A stretch of 7,956 nt of DNA, from assembly GCA_964384945.1 (NCBI GenBank), contig CAYLMK010000055.1, positions 1 to 7,956 on the forward strand, in the 5' to 3' direction. The notes beneath the pieces were generated by a model that did no database searches, had not been told where the DNA came from, and worked only from the letters and a program-made list of their open reading frames with translations. Each line of letters opens with the position of its first letter. The first letter of the stretch is position 1. The stretch comes from S015-6 sp964384945 (lineage in GTDB: Bacteria; Desulfobacterota; DSWW01). This document shows, piece after piece, positions 1-6,347 of the stretch. The translations under genes and the position numbers were made by a program.

Positions 1-108
1 AGACAACGCATTCTACCCAATAAAGACGGGCGTTTCGAGTTTTTTTATGGCTTCAAAGCAACAAAATTACACTTGAACTGGGACTAGAGGCCCCGTAAGA
101 CACGTGTA
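1..108. other. AT-rich non-coding lead-in
   Basis: This stretch is visibly richer in A and T than the genes that follow and shows no plausible coding frame. In the regulator's frame a stop (TAG at 85-87) closes the reading frame. A T-run at 41-47 is not preceded by a convincing stem, so I do not call a terminator. TTGAAC at 73-78 is followed after 17 bases by TAAGAC (96-101), a poor -10 match. An 8-base palindrome, ACACGTGT, lies at 100-107. The operon promoter may be here, but nothing is strong enough to name. Confidence 0.4.
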
Positions 109-1578
109 TTGTTAGGGATCACTGCCTCAGGCAACTGCGGAGATCCTGGCTTCCCTTCCCGTGACACCCACTGGGAAGCCGAACAGGCGAGAGATCGCGG
201 GGGAACTGAAACGGAAACGAACGCAGATAAAGTCAAACTCCTCGTCGTGGAAGACGACGAGGAATTGCGGACCCAGATGAAATGGGGCCTCATCGGTGCC
301 CACGAGGTCCTGCTGGCGGGAGATCGACCGAGCGCCCTAGTGGTGTTCGAGAGGGAAAGGCCGCCGGTCGTGACGCTGGATCTGGGGCTGCCCCCAGACC
401 CCGGGGGGGTCGGTGAGGGCATGCTCACGCTCACCCAGATCCTGGACAAGGACCCCCTGTCCAAGGTGATCATCATTACGGGGCGGGAGGAGAAGGAGCA
501 CGCCTTGGAGGCCATCGGCCTGGGAGCCTATGACTATCTGACGAAGCCGGTTGAGCTTGCCGATCTTGTGGTGATCATCCGACGAGCCGCATACATCTCC
601 AGGCTGGAGCGGGAACACCGGGAACTGCAGAGGCGATTCAAGGAAGATGCCTTTGAGGGCATGCTGGGCACGAGCCCACAGATCCAGGAGGTCTTCGAGA
701 ACATCCGGAAGGTGGCGGCCACCGAGACCCCGGTACTTATCACAGGGGAGAGCGGCACTGGAAAGGAACTGGTCGCCAGGGCCATCCACACTCTGAGTGC
801 ACGCAAGAAGGGCCCCTTCGTGGTCATAAACTGCGGGGCGATCCCTGAGACCTTGCTCGAAAGCGAACTCTTCGGCCACGAGAAGGGGGCGTTTACCGGG
901 GCCCACATTCAGAGGAAAGGCAGAACCGAGCTTGCCAACGGGGGGACCCTCTTCCTGGACGAGATCGGCGAGTTCCCGGCTCACCTTCAGGTGAAGCTCC
1001 TCCGGTTCCTCGAAGAGAAGAAGGTTGAACGGATCGGAGGAAGGGAACAGATACCCGTGGATGTCCGCGTCCTCGCAGCCACGAACACGGACCTGGACAA
1101 GGCCCTCAGGCAGGGCCGGTTCCGGGAGGACCTCTACTACCGCCTGGCCGTCATTCGCCTTGCCATGCCCCCGCTCCGGGAGCGCGAGGGCGATATAGCC
1201 CTGCTGGCCAAGGCGTTTCTCCAGAGGTACGCGTCTGCGAACAAGAGCCGTGTGGACGGCTTCACGCCCAAGGCCATGCGAATGCTCGAGGACCACATGT
1301 GGCACGGCAATGTCAGGGAACTTGAAAACCGCATGAAGAGGGCTGTGATCATGGCCGAGGGCTCCAAAGTGACCCCGGCCGCCTTGGGGCTTGCGACCGC
1401 CTTTTCCAAGTACGACGGCCGGAGCCTTAGAGAGGCCCGGGAGGCCCTGGACAGAGAACTCGTTCTGCAAGCCATGGCGAGAAACAAGGGGAATCTCACC
1501 CGCACGGCCTCGGACCTGGGCATCAGCCGCCCTACCCTCTACGAGCTCATGCAGAAGCTGGGGATCGAGAAGGCGTGA
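109..1578 (+). CDS. prsR: PrsR-like sigma-54-dependent response regulator
   Basis: This is a three-domain NtrC-type transcription activator resembling the PEP-CTERM-box response regulators (PrsR) that control EPS and exosortase-sorted protein genes. Residues here are counted from TTG 109. A receiver domain (about 42-165) has acidic residues E48-D50, phospho-acceptor D91 in a TLDLGLPPDPGG context, and K146. The AAA+ domain (about 185-420) has Walker A GESGTGKE (213-220), the sigma-54 contact loop GAFTGA (260-265), Walker B FLDE (282-285) and REDLYYRL (339-346). A Fis-type helix-turn-helix occupies about 458-486. All ATPase and sigma-54 motifs look intact, so it should be active. The start is uncertain: TTG 109 is the only canonical in-frame start, but residues 1-40 are not receiver-like and the DNA there forms a hairpin. 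The true start may be nearer 211-217. The stop overlaps the next gene by 4 bases. No kinase gene is in the window. Confidence 0.88.
   Translation: MLGITASGNCGDPGFPSRDTHWEAEQARDRGGTETETNADKVKLLVVEDDEELRTQMKWGLIGAHEVLLAGDRPSALVVFERERPPVVTLDLGLPPDPGGVGEGMLTLTQILDKDPLSKVIIITGREEKEHALEAIGLGAYDYLTKPVELADLVVIIRRAAYISRLEREHRELQRRFKEDAFEGMLGTSPQIQEVFENIRKVAATETPVLITGESGTGKELVARAIHTLSARKKGPFVVINCGAIPETLLESELFGHEKGAFTGAHIQRKGRTELANGGTLFLDEIGEFPAHLQVKLLRFLEEKKVERIGGREQIPVDVRVLAATNTDLDKALRQGRFREDLYYRLAVIRLAMPPLREREGDIALLAKAFLQRYASANKSRVDGFTPKAMRMLEDHMWHGNVRELENRMKRAVIMAEGSKVTPAALGLATAFSKYDGRSLREAREALDRELVLQAMARNKGNLTRTASDLGISRPTLYELMQKLGIEKA
148..180 (+). promoter_or_regulatory. leader hairpin upstream of prsR-like gene
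   Basis: GGCTTCCC at 148-155 is perfectly complementary to GGGAAGCC at 173-180, giving an 8-bp stem with a 17-base loop. A smaller palindrome, TGCCTCAGGCA, sits just upstream at 123-133. The hairpin falls where the reading frame is open but the protein is not conserved, just before a Shine-Dalgarno-like run (199-205). This fits a structured 5' leader better than coding sequence. No T-run follows it, so it is not a simple terminator. Any role in translation control is inferred. Confidence 0.4.
199..205 (+). promoter_or_regulatory. possible ribosome binding site for prsR-like gene
   Basis: GGGGGAA at 199-205 is the only good Shine-Dalgarno-like run near the conserved start of the receiver domain, whose first beta strand is encoded from about 232. 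No in-frame ATG, GTG or TTG lies at a suitable distance after it. ACG codons at 211 and 217 do. This bears on the start-codon problem of the regulator: either a rare ACG start or a mutated ATG is possible. Confidence 0.3.
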
Positions 1579-2246
1579 TCGCCTCTCTCTTAAAAAGGCT
1601 CCTTCACAAGCTCGCACACAGGGCCCCTGGGGGGTACAGCCTTCGGGTCTGGCTGCACCGATGGCGGGGAGTCAAGATCGGCGCCAATGCATGGATCAGC
1701 CAGTTCGTCTACATCGACGAACTGCACCCGGAGGCGGTGACGATTGGAGAGAACGCCACGATCGGGATCCGGTCTTCGATCTTTACCCACTTCTACTGGG
1801 GACCACGAAGATCGAAGAATGGATATCGGGAGGTGGTGATCGAGAGGGACGTCTTTGTGGGACCGCACTGCCTCATCCTGCCCGGGGTGAGGATCGGGGA
1901 GGGAGCGGTCATCAAGGCGGGCAGCGTTGTGACCAGGGACGTGCCCCCTTACACCTTCTGGGGCCCCCCTGCTGCCGGCCCTTTGGGAAGGGTGACTACT
2001 CCTCTCACGGCTGCGCACAGTTACGATGATTTTGTGAGGGGGTTGAGGCCGCTACGCGCCAAGAGGGCACAGGCTTGGGCTGAAGTAACTGGTACCGGAG
2101 AACATGGTCACCCTCACCCTGGTCCTCTCCCTCAAGGGAGAGGGAATGACTATGCACAGGGGGATCGCAGCGGGCGTTCCCGCGCCCCTTCGATGTCCAG
2201 CGCTGGGCAGACGCCCCTCCCCGTTCGCGAGGACGATAACGGGTGA
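1575..2246 (+). CDS. hexapeptide-repeat acyltransferase (WcaF-like)
   Basis: This is a left-handed beta-helix acyltransferase, probably transferring an acetyl or other acyl group from CoA (or an ACP) to a sugar hydroxyl or amine in the cytoplasm. Isoleucine/valine-rich hexapeptide turns run through about residues 33-138 (VKIGANAWI, VTIGENATIG, then VVIERDVFVGPHCLILPGVRIGEGAVIKAGSVV). They end in the typical DVPPYTFWGPPA segment. H72 in an IFTH context is the candidate catalytic histidine. The GTG start overlaps the regulator's TGA (GTGA), implying translational coupling. The Shine-Dalgarno-like GAGAAGG at 1567-1573 is only one base away. Residues 179-190 read HPHPGPLPQGRG, the translation of a dispersed palindromic DNA repeat. 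Residues 179-223 are therefore probably a repeat-derived tail, and the ancestral protein would have ended near residue 178. Substrate and exact subfamily are unknown. Confidence 0.82.
   Translation: MIASLLKRLLHKLAHRAPGGYSLRVWLHRWRGVKIGANAWISQFVYIDELHPEAVTIGENATIGIRSSIFTHFYWGPRRSKNGYREVVIERDVFVGPHCLILPGVRIGEGAVIKAGSVVTRDVPPYTFWGPPAAGPLGRVTTPLTAAHSYDDFVRGLRPLRAKRAQAWAEVTGTGEHGHPHPGPLPQGRGNDYAQGDRSGRSRAPSMSSAGQTPLPVREDDNG
2107..2146 (+). repeat. dispersed palindromic (REP-like) element inside a coding 3' end
   Basis: CCTCTCCCT at 2124-2132 pairs perfectly with AGGGAGAGG at 2135-2143, preceded by the C-rich track CACCCTCACCCTGG. This layout, and its translation HPHPGPLPQGRG, is recognisable as a widespread intergenic palindromic repeat of proteobacterial and environmental genomes. 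Here it is read in frame by the acyltransferase gene. A second small hairpin, GCGGG/CCCGC, follows at 2170-2183. Exact element borders cannot be set without other genomic copies. Confidence 0.7.
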
Positions 2247-3295
2247 AAATGCAGACTTGTAGGAAGTGCGTCCTGCCGTCCGGTTTTCCGGGAATCCGGT
2301 TCGACGAGCAGGGTGTGTGTAATCAGTGCCTTCAGTCTGCGGGCCGCAAAGAAGGGCAGGAGGCCGAGCACCAAAGATATCAGAGCAGGTTCTTCGCCCT
2401 ATTAGACAGGATTAGCAATTCCGCGGGGTGCTCTGCGCGAGCCTATCATGCCATTACGACGTACAGCGGGGGTAAGGACAGCAGCTACCTCCTCAAGGTA
2501 CTGACCCGTGACCTGGGCTTGCGGGTCTTTGCCATCACTTTTGACCACGGGTTCCTCTCGTCCCGGACTCTGGAGAATATCCGGACTGTCTGCAGCGCCC
2601 TTGACGTAGACCATTGCATGATCACGCCGAATCCCAAGGGCATGACAAATGCCTTCAGGAGTTCCATGGAGGCGGATATTTACCCCCATAAGGCCCTGCA
2701 ACGGGCGAGTTCGATCTGCAACACCTGCATGCATCTGGTCAAATCCATTGTGCTCAAGAAGGCCGTGGAAATGGGTGTTCCCCTGATCGCCTACGGCTGG
2801 TCCCCGGGCCAGGCCCCCACGACGGCATCGGTTATGCCCTTGAACCTCTCAATGATCAGACAGATGCAGGGGACGGTTTCAGGCTACCTGGAAGGCATCA
2901 TGGGCGAGAACCTCAAGCCCTTCCTGCTCGAGGAAAGGCACTATCGAATGCTTACCGAGACCTCGACGGAGAACGGAGCGGCCCCGATCTACAACGTGAA
3001 CCCCCTGGCCCTGCTCGAGTACGATGAAGAGAAGATTCTGGAGGAGATCGGCAGCATGGGTTGGGTGTCCCCCTCGGATACGGATCCAAACTCCACCAAT
3101 TGTCTCTTGAACGCCTTTTCCATCTTTGCCCATCAGAAGAAGCTCGGATTTCATCCCTATTCATTGGAAATTGCAGGGCTCGTGCGGGAAGGATTCATGA
3201 GCCGGGAAGAGGGCTTGGCGAGGCTGTCGGCCCCTCTCGACATGGCAGTAATAGAACAGGTCAAGAAGAAGCTGGGAATCGGGGAGACTCTGTGA
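2243..3295 (+). CDS. WbpG/PseA-like PP-loop amidotransferase
   Basis: This 350-residue enzyme belongs to the ATP-pyrophosphatase (PP-loop) superfamily. It most resembles N-acetyl-sugar amidotransferases such as WbpG and PseA, which turn an acetamido group of a sugar into acetamidino using ATP and ammonia. The N-terminus has a putative zinc site, C6-x2-C9 and C26-x2-C29, around the family-like phrase FDEQGVCNQC. The PP-loop is SGGKDS (75-80). A second pair, C159-x2-C162 (SICNTC), and a C-terminal DTDPNSTNC segment (279-287) add further cysteines, so a metal or Fe-S site or sulfur chemistry is possible. Start GTG 2243 overlaps the upstream TGA and has AGGA at 2230-2233 with 9-base spacing. ATG 2249 is an in-frame alternative. 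No HisH-like glutaminase partner (WbpH type) is adjacent. Other PP-loop activities, such as thiolation, cannot be excluded. Confidence 0.75.
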   Translation: MKMQTCRKCVLPSGFPGIRFDEQGVCNQCLQSAGRKEGQEAEHQRYQSRFFALLDRISNSAGCSARAYHAITTYSGGKDSSYLLKVLTRDLGLRVFAITFDHGFLSSRTLENIRTVCSALDVDHCMITPNPKGMTNAFRSSMEADIYPHKALQRASSICNTCMHLVKSIVLKKAVEMGVPLIAYGWSPGQAPTTASVMPLNLSMIRQMQGTVSGYLEGIMGENLKPFLLEERHYRMLTETSTENGAAPIYNVNPLALLEYDEEKILEEIGSMGWVSPSDTDPNSTNCLLNAFSIFAHQKKLGFHPYSLEIAGLVREGFMSREEGLARLSAPLDMAVIEQVKKKLGIGETL

Positions 3296-3307
3296 GAGGA
3301 AGGCTAC

Positions 3308-3553
3308 ATGGAAATCGATAGAAGGATCCGTGCGTTCATCCAGGAAAACTTTGTTTTCGATGACGGGGCGAACCTGGGAGATGAAGACTCCTTCCTGGAA
3401 GAAGGGATCCTGGACTCCACGGGGATCCTGGAACTGGTCGCCTTCCTGGAGGAGACCTTTGAGATTCAACTCAAGGATGAGGAACTCATTCCGGAGAACC
3501 TGGACTCCATCAATAAAGTGGTGAGATTCCTACGGGAAAAGTTGGGGCCTTGA
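3308..3553 (+). CDS. stand-alone acyl carrier protein
   Basis: This 81-residue acidic, helical protein has the 4'-phosphopantetheine attachment motif at S37 in the context GILDSTGILEL. Hydrophobic residues at positions typical of carrier-protein helices 1, 2 and 4 are also present. Its length equals that of usual discrete ACPs and DltC-like D-alanyl carriers. It would hold an acyl or aminoacyl group as a thioester in the cytoplasm, after activation of the apo form by a PPTase encoded elsewhere. Start ATG 3308 has an excellent ribosome binding site (GAGAGGAAGG, 3294-3303). The gene lies 12 bases after the amidotransferase and 1 base before the NAD-synthase-like gene, in the same operon as an acyl-AMP ligase. 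It is therefore more likely a dedicated pathway carrier than the housekeeping fatty-acid ACP. The DNA around S37 contains an 11-base direct repeat. Confidence 0.85.
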   Translation: MEIDRRIRAFIQENFVFDDGANLGDEDSFLEEGILDSTGILELVAFLEETFEIQLKDEELIPENLDSINKVVRFLREKLGP

Positions 3554-3554
3554 A

Positions 3555-4583
3555 ATGACCTTCACGAGATCTGTCTTGGAAATCGATCCTCTCCGCGAAA
3601 TCCCCCGCGTGTGCGATTTCATCCGGGAGATCACGCTGAAGAGGTTCAAGAGAAGAGGCGCGGTCGTGGGGTTGAGCGGCGGCGTCGACTCAGCCGTGAT
3701 CGCCTCCCTGTGTGTGGAGGCCCTGGGCGCAGAAAAGGTGTTGGGCCTCGTCCTTCCAGAAAGGGAATCCAACCCCGTCAGCCAAGAGTATGCCTTGAAA
3801 CAGGCGGGAAGGCTGGGCATCCAGGCTTTGACGATCGAGATTACGGGGATTTTGGAATGCTTGGGCCTCTACGGCGAAAGGGACGCCGTCATCCGGGGCC
3901 TTCTCCCGGACTTTGATGCCTCTTCCAGGTTCCACGTTACGCTCCCTCAGAACCTCCTGGACAAGGACCGGATCAACTACCACACGATTACCGTCCAGGG
4001 CCCGGAGTGCAAGAGGCGGGAGAAGAGGCTCTCCAGCAGGGATTGGCTCAAGATCGCTGCCTGCCAGAACATGAAACAGAGGATCCGCATGGTCCAGCTC
4101 TATCACCACGCGGAGCGCAACAACTACCTTGTTGCCGGCACGACGAACAAGACCGAGCTCCTGCAGGGCTTCTACGTCAAGTTCGGGGACGGCGGGGTGG
4201 ACATCGAGCCCATCGCCCATCTTTACAAGACCCAGGTGTTTCAGCTGGCAAGGGAGCTGGGGGTCATCGAGGAAATCATCCGGCGAGAGCCCAGTCCGGA
4301 CACGTACAGCCTGCCTGTGACAGACAAAGAATTCTATTTCTGCATGGATTTCGGTTTACTGGATCTCCTCCTCTATGCCTACGAGCGGGAGCTGCCGGCG
4401 GCAGAGGTTTCCCGGGCCCTGGGACTCGGGCAGGCACAGGTGACCCGGGCCTTCAAAGACTTCAAGGCCAAGGAGGGGGCCACGTGGCACCTGAGGGAGA
4501 TGCCGCCCGGGTTGAACAGAGATCCTGCCCCACGTTCTACGTCACCGGTAAGTAACCCAGACGGCATCGGCCACACCCTCTGA
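3555..4583 (+). CDS. NAD synthase-like PP-loop amidase, no glutaminase domain
   Basis: This 342-residue protein has the NadE fold signature: PP-loop SGGVDS (41-46), NMKQRIRM (172-179), GTTNKTE (195-201), the FGDGGVDIEPI stretch (210-220) followed by LYKTQVFQLARELG, and REPSPD. In NadE these bind ATP and deamido-NAD and allow amidation with ammonia. The N-terminal nitrilase-type glutaminase of two-domain NadE is absent. Compared with short ammonia-dependent NadE it carries a long, charged segment between about residues 110 and 170, plus a proline-rich C-terminal tail after about 320. It sits between an ACP and an acyl-AMP ligase in a glycan-type operon. It may therefore be a paralogue that amidates another carboxylate, activated by adenylation, rather than making NAD. 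That is inference; housekeeping NadE activity remains possible. Start ATG 3555 lies just after the ACP stop, with TTGGGG upstream at 3542-3547. Confidence 0.8.
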   Translation: MTFTRSVLEIDPLREIPRVCDFIREITLKRFKRRGAVVGLSGGVDSAVIASLCVEALGAEKVLGLVLPERESNPVSQEYALKQAGRLGIQALTIEITGILECLGLYGERDAVIRGLLPDFDASSRFHVTLPQNLLDKDRINYHTITVQGPECKRREKRLSSRDWLKIAACQNMKQRIRMVQLYHHAERNNYLVAGTTNKTELLQGFYVKFGDGGVDIEPIAHLYKTQVFQLARELGVIEEIIRREPSPDTYSLPVTDKEFYFCMDFGLLDLLLYAYERELPAAEVSRALGLGQAQVTRAFKDFKAKEGATWHLREMPPGLNRDPAPRSTSPVSNPDGIGHTL

Positions 4584-4590
4584 ACAGGAA

Positions 4591-6156
4591 ATGGCAAGAG
4601 AGACTCTGATACATCACTTCCTGGCAGGCTCAGCCGAAAGGTTTCCGGAGAAGGTAGCCCTGGTCTGCGGCAATCAAAGACTTACCTACCAGGAGATCGA
4701 TACCCGGGCAGGACGCTTCGCGGCCGGGTTTCAGGCCTTGGGAGTGAAGCGACATGACAGGGTGGCCGTCTTTCTCGAGAACTCTGCCGAATCCGTGATC
4801 TCCATCTTCGGTATTCTGAAGGCCGGGGCCATCTTCATTCCCTTGAACCCGACACTCCGGGCCAGGAAGCTCGGATACATCCTCAAAGACTCCGGGGCCA
4901 GGGCGCTTGTCACCCAGTACAAGAGGTCAGAGGTTGTGTCCGAGGCCGTCCGGGTGGCCCCAGAGCTCGAGCACGCCGTCTGGGTGGACGGCCCTCACGG
5001 CTCCGGGCGGGACGGTGTGATCCGGATTCATCACCATTCGTGGCAGGAGGTCTTCGGCGCCTCCTCGGAGGGCACTTCCCGGGCTGCGAGCCCGCGGAAC
5101 ATCGACTTGGATCTGGCCTCGATCCTCTACACATCCGGCTCCACCGGAGAGCCAAAGGGAGTGATGTGCGCGCACGCGAGCATGGTCGCGGCTGCAATGA
5201 GCATCACCGAGTACCTGGAGAGCCAGCCGGACGACATCGTCCTCAACTCCCTCCCCCTCTCCTTTGACTACGGCCTCTACCAGGTGCTCATGACCTTCCT
5301 GGTGGGCGGAACGGTGGTGCTGGAGAAGTCCTTTGTCTACCCCCGCATGGCACTGGCCAAGGTGAGGGAAGAAGGCGTGACAGGACTGCCCATCGTCCCG
5401 ACCATGGCTGCCCTTCTCCTGCAAATACAGGACCTTTCCAAGTATGATCTCTCTTCTTTGAGATACATTACCAATACCGCAGCCGCCCTTCCTCTGGCCC
5501 ACATCCGAAGGCTGAGGGCCCTTCTTCCCTGGGTGAAGATCTTCTCTATGTATGGGCTGACCGAATGCAAGCGGGTCTCCTACCTCCCGCCGGAGTTCCT
5601 GGACGAGAAGCCTGCCTCGGTGGGCATCCCCATACCGAACGAAGAGGTTTTCATCGTGGGTGAAGAAGGGAAGGAGGTCGGCCCCCACGAGGTGGGCGAG
5701 CTGGTGGTCCGGGGCGCAAACGTCATGCAGGGGTACTGGAACGACCCGGGGGAGACGGCCCGTGTGTTCCGACAGGGCAGCCGGCCAGGGGAGAGGCTTC
5801 TCTACACAGGAGACCTCTTCCGCAGGGACGAGGAAGGCTTCCTCTACTTCGTCGCCCGCAAGGACGACCTCATCAAGACCCGGGGCGAACGCGTGAGCCC
5901 TCGGGAGATCGAGGATACGCTCTGCAACATGGAGGGGATCCGGGAGGCCGCAGCTATGGGGGTGCCGGATGAAATCCTGGGCCAGGCGATCCGGGTAGCT
6001 GTGGTTCCGTCCGATGGAAAGAGCCTTACCGAGAAGGAAGTGTTGCGGTACTGCAAGGAGAACCTGGAAGCCCACATGGTTCCCAAGTATGTGGAGATCC
6101 TGGACTCTCTTCCCGTAACTGCGACTGGCAAGCCGAACAAACGGGGAATGGCATGA
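4591..6156 (+). CDS. acyl-AMP ligase, exosortase A-associated type
   Basis: This complete 521-residue member of the ANL superfamily activates a carboxylic acid as acyl-adenylate and passes it to CoA or a carrier protein. Visible motifs are the P-loop TSGSTGEPKG (181-190), YGLTE (321-325), YTGD (405-408), the hinge region around RKDDLIKTRGERVSP (423-437) and the catalytic lysine K514 in TGKPNKRG near the C-terminus. The overall phrasing (SFDYGLYQVLMTFLVGGTVV, YWNDP, RRDEEGFLYFV) matches the acyl-CoA ligases found beside exosortase A/EPS genes (TIGR03098-like, from memory). Start ATG 4591 gives the normal family N-terminus. AGGAA abuts the start codon, too close for an ideal ribosome site, so coupling to the upstream stop 7 bases away is likely. 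The ACP two genes upstream is its probable acceptor. The acid substrate cannot be read from sequence alone. Confidence 0.87.
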   Translation: MARETLIHHFLAGSAERFPEKVALVCGNQRLTYQEIDTRAGRFAAGFQALGVKRHDRVAVFLENSAESVISIFGILKAGAIFIPLNPTLRARKLGYILKDSGARALVTQYKRSEVVSEAVRVAPELEHAVWVDGPHGSGRDGVIRIHHHSWQEVFGASSEGTSRAASPRNIDLDLASILYTSGSTGEPKGVMCAHASMVAAAMSITEYLESQPDDIVLNSLPLSFDYGLYQVLMTFLVGGTVVLEKSFVYPRMALAKVREEGVTGLPIVPTMAALLLQIQDLSKYDLSSLRYITNTAAALPLAHIRRLRALLPWVKIFSMYGLTECKRVSYLPPEFLDEKPASVGIPIPNEEVFIVGEEGKEVGPHEVGELVVRGANVMQGYWNDPGETARVFRQGSRPGERLLYTGDLFRRDEEGFLYFVARKDDLIKTRGERVSPREIEDTLCNMEGIREAAAMGVPDEILGQAIRVAVVPSDGKSLTEKEVLRYCKENLEAHMVPKYVEILDSLPVTATGKPNKRGMA

Positions 6157-6241
6157 GAGGCAGAACGGCAGCAGGCCTCGGTTCGAATGACTAGCTGACC
6201 AGGGTGGGCCGGCTCCAGGCCTGCGGGAGAAGGGCCGGGGG

Positions 6242-6257
6242 TTGGGCCTCGGTTGGC
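6242..6257 (+). promoter_or_regulatory. candidate sigma-54 (-24/-12) promoter for DUF362 gene
   Basis: TTGGGCCTCGGTTGGC has the invariant GG and GC dinucleotides at the correct 10-base separation. It matches 8 of 12 informative positions of the consensus TTGGCACG-N4-TTGC. The sigma-54 activator in the same window makes the site more credible. Transcription would begin near 6269, leaving a leader of about 80 bases with the hairpin at 6294-6327. In GC-rich DNA such matches arise by chance, so confidence is low. Confidence 0.28.
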
Positions 6258-6293
6258 CTCCTATTAGGGTCCGGAAGTCGAGGAGAGTACGGG

Positions 6294-6336
6294 GGGGGCA
6301 TTGTGGGTTGACAAGCCACGTGCCCCCTTCTCGTTT
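6294..6336 (+). terminator. strong GC-rich hairpin, terminator-like or leader element
   Basis: GGGGGCA (6294-6300) pairs with TGCCCCC (6321-6327). Inside it, GTGG (6303-6306) pairs with CCAC (6316-6319). A partly T-rich stretch TTCTCGTTT follows (6328-6336). This could terminate readthrough from the ligase operon or fold in the DUF362 leader. A perfect -35-like TTGACA (6308-6313) lies mostly in the loop, but no good -10 follows at 16-18 bases, so a sigma-70 promoter here is doubtful. Confidence 0.4.
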
Positions 6337-6347
6337 GTAGGCCCAAA

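Larger units (their letters stand above)
6157..6347. other. GC-rich intergenic region between ligase and DUF362 gene
   Basis: These 191 bases hold no supported gene. They contain a 10-base direct repeat GGCCTCGGTT (6174-6183 and 6245-6254), the palindrome CAGGCCTG (6216-6223), two GGGCCGG copies (6206-6212 and 6232-6238), a candidate -24/-12 promoter and a strong hairpin. The last two are listed separately. The gap marks the likely end of the upstream operon and a separate transcription unit for the DUF362 gene. Confidence 0.55.

Noticed and set aside
1301..1316. TGGCAC-containing sigma-54-like match inside the regulator gene
   Set aside because: The -12 GC is missing at the required spacing, and the sequence encodes the conserved MWHGNVREL segment.
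337..1617. 426-codon open frame on the minus strand
   Set aside because: It is antisense to the regulator gene, whose motifs are intact. The translation has no recognisable family signature.
6153..6194. 13-codon frame with ATGA overlap at the end of the ligase gene
   Set aside because: The ATGA overlap is suggestive, but the peptide is very short and low in complexity, and nothing else supports it.
6174..6200. tRNA 3'-end-like string (GGTTCGAAT followed by ACCA-like bases)
   Set aside because: The sequences on either side of the TTCGAAT loop do not pair as a T-stem, and no tRNA body precedes it, so it is not a tRNA or an att-type tRNA fragment.
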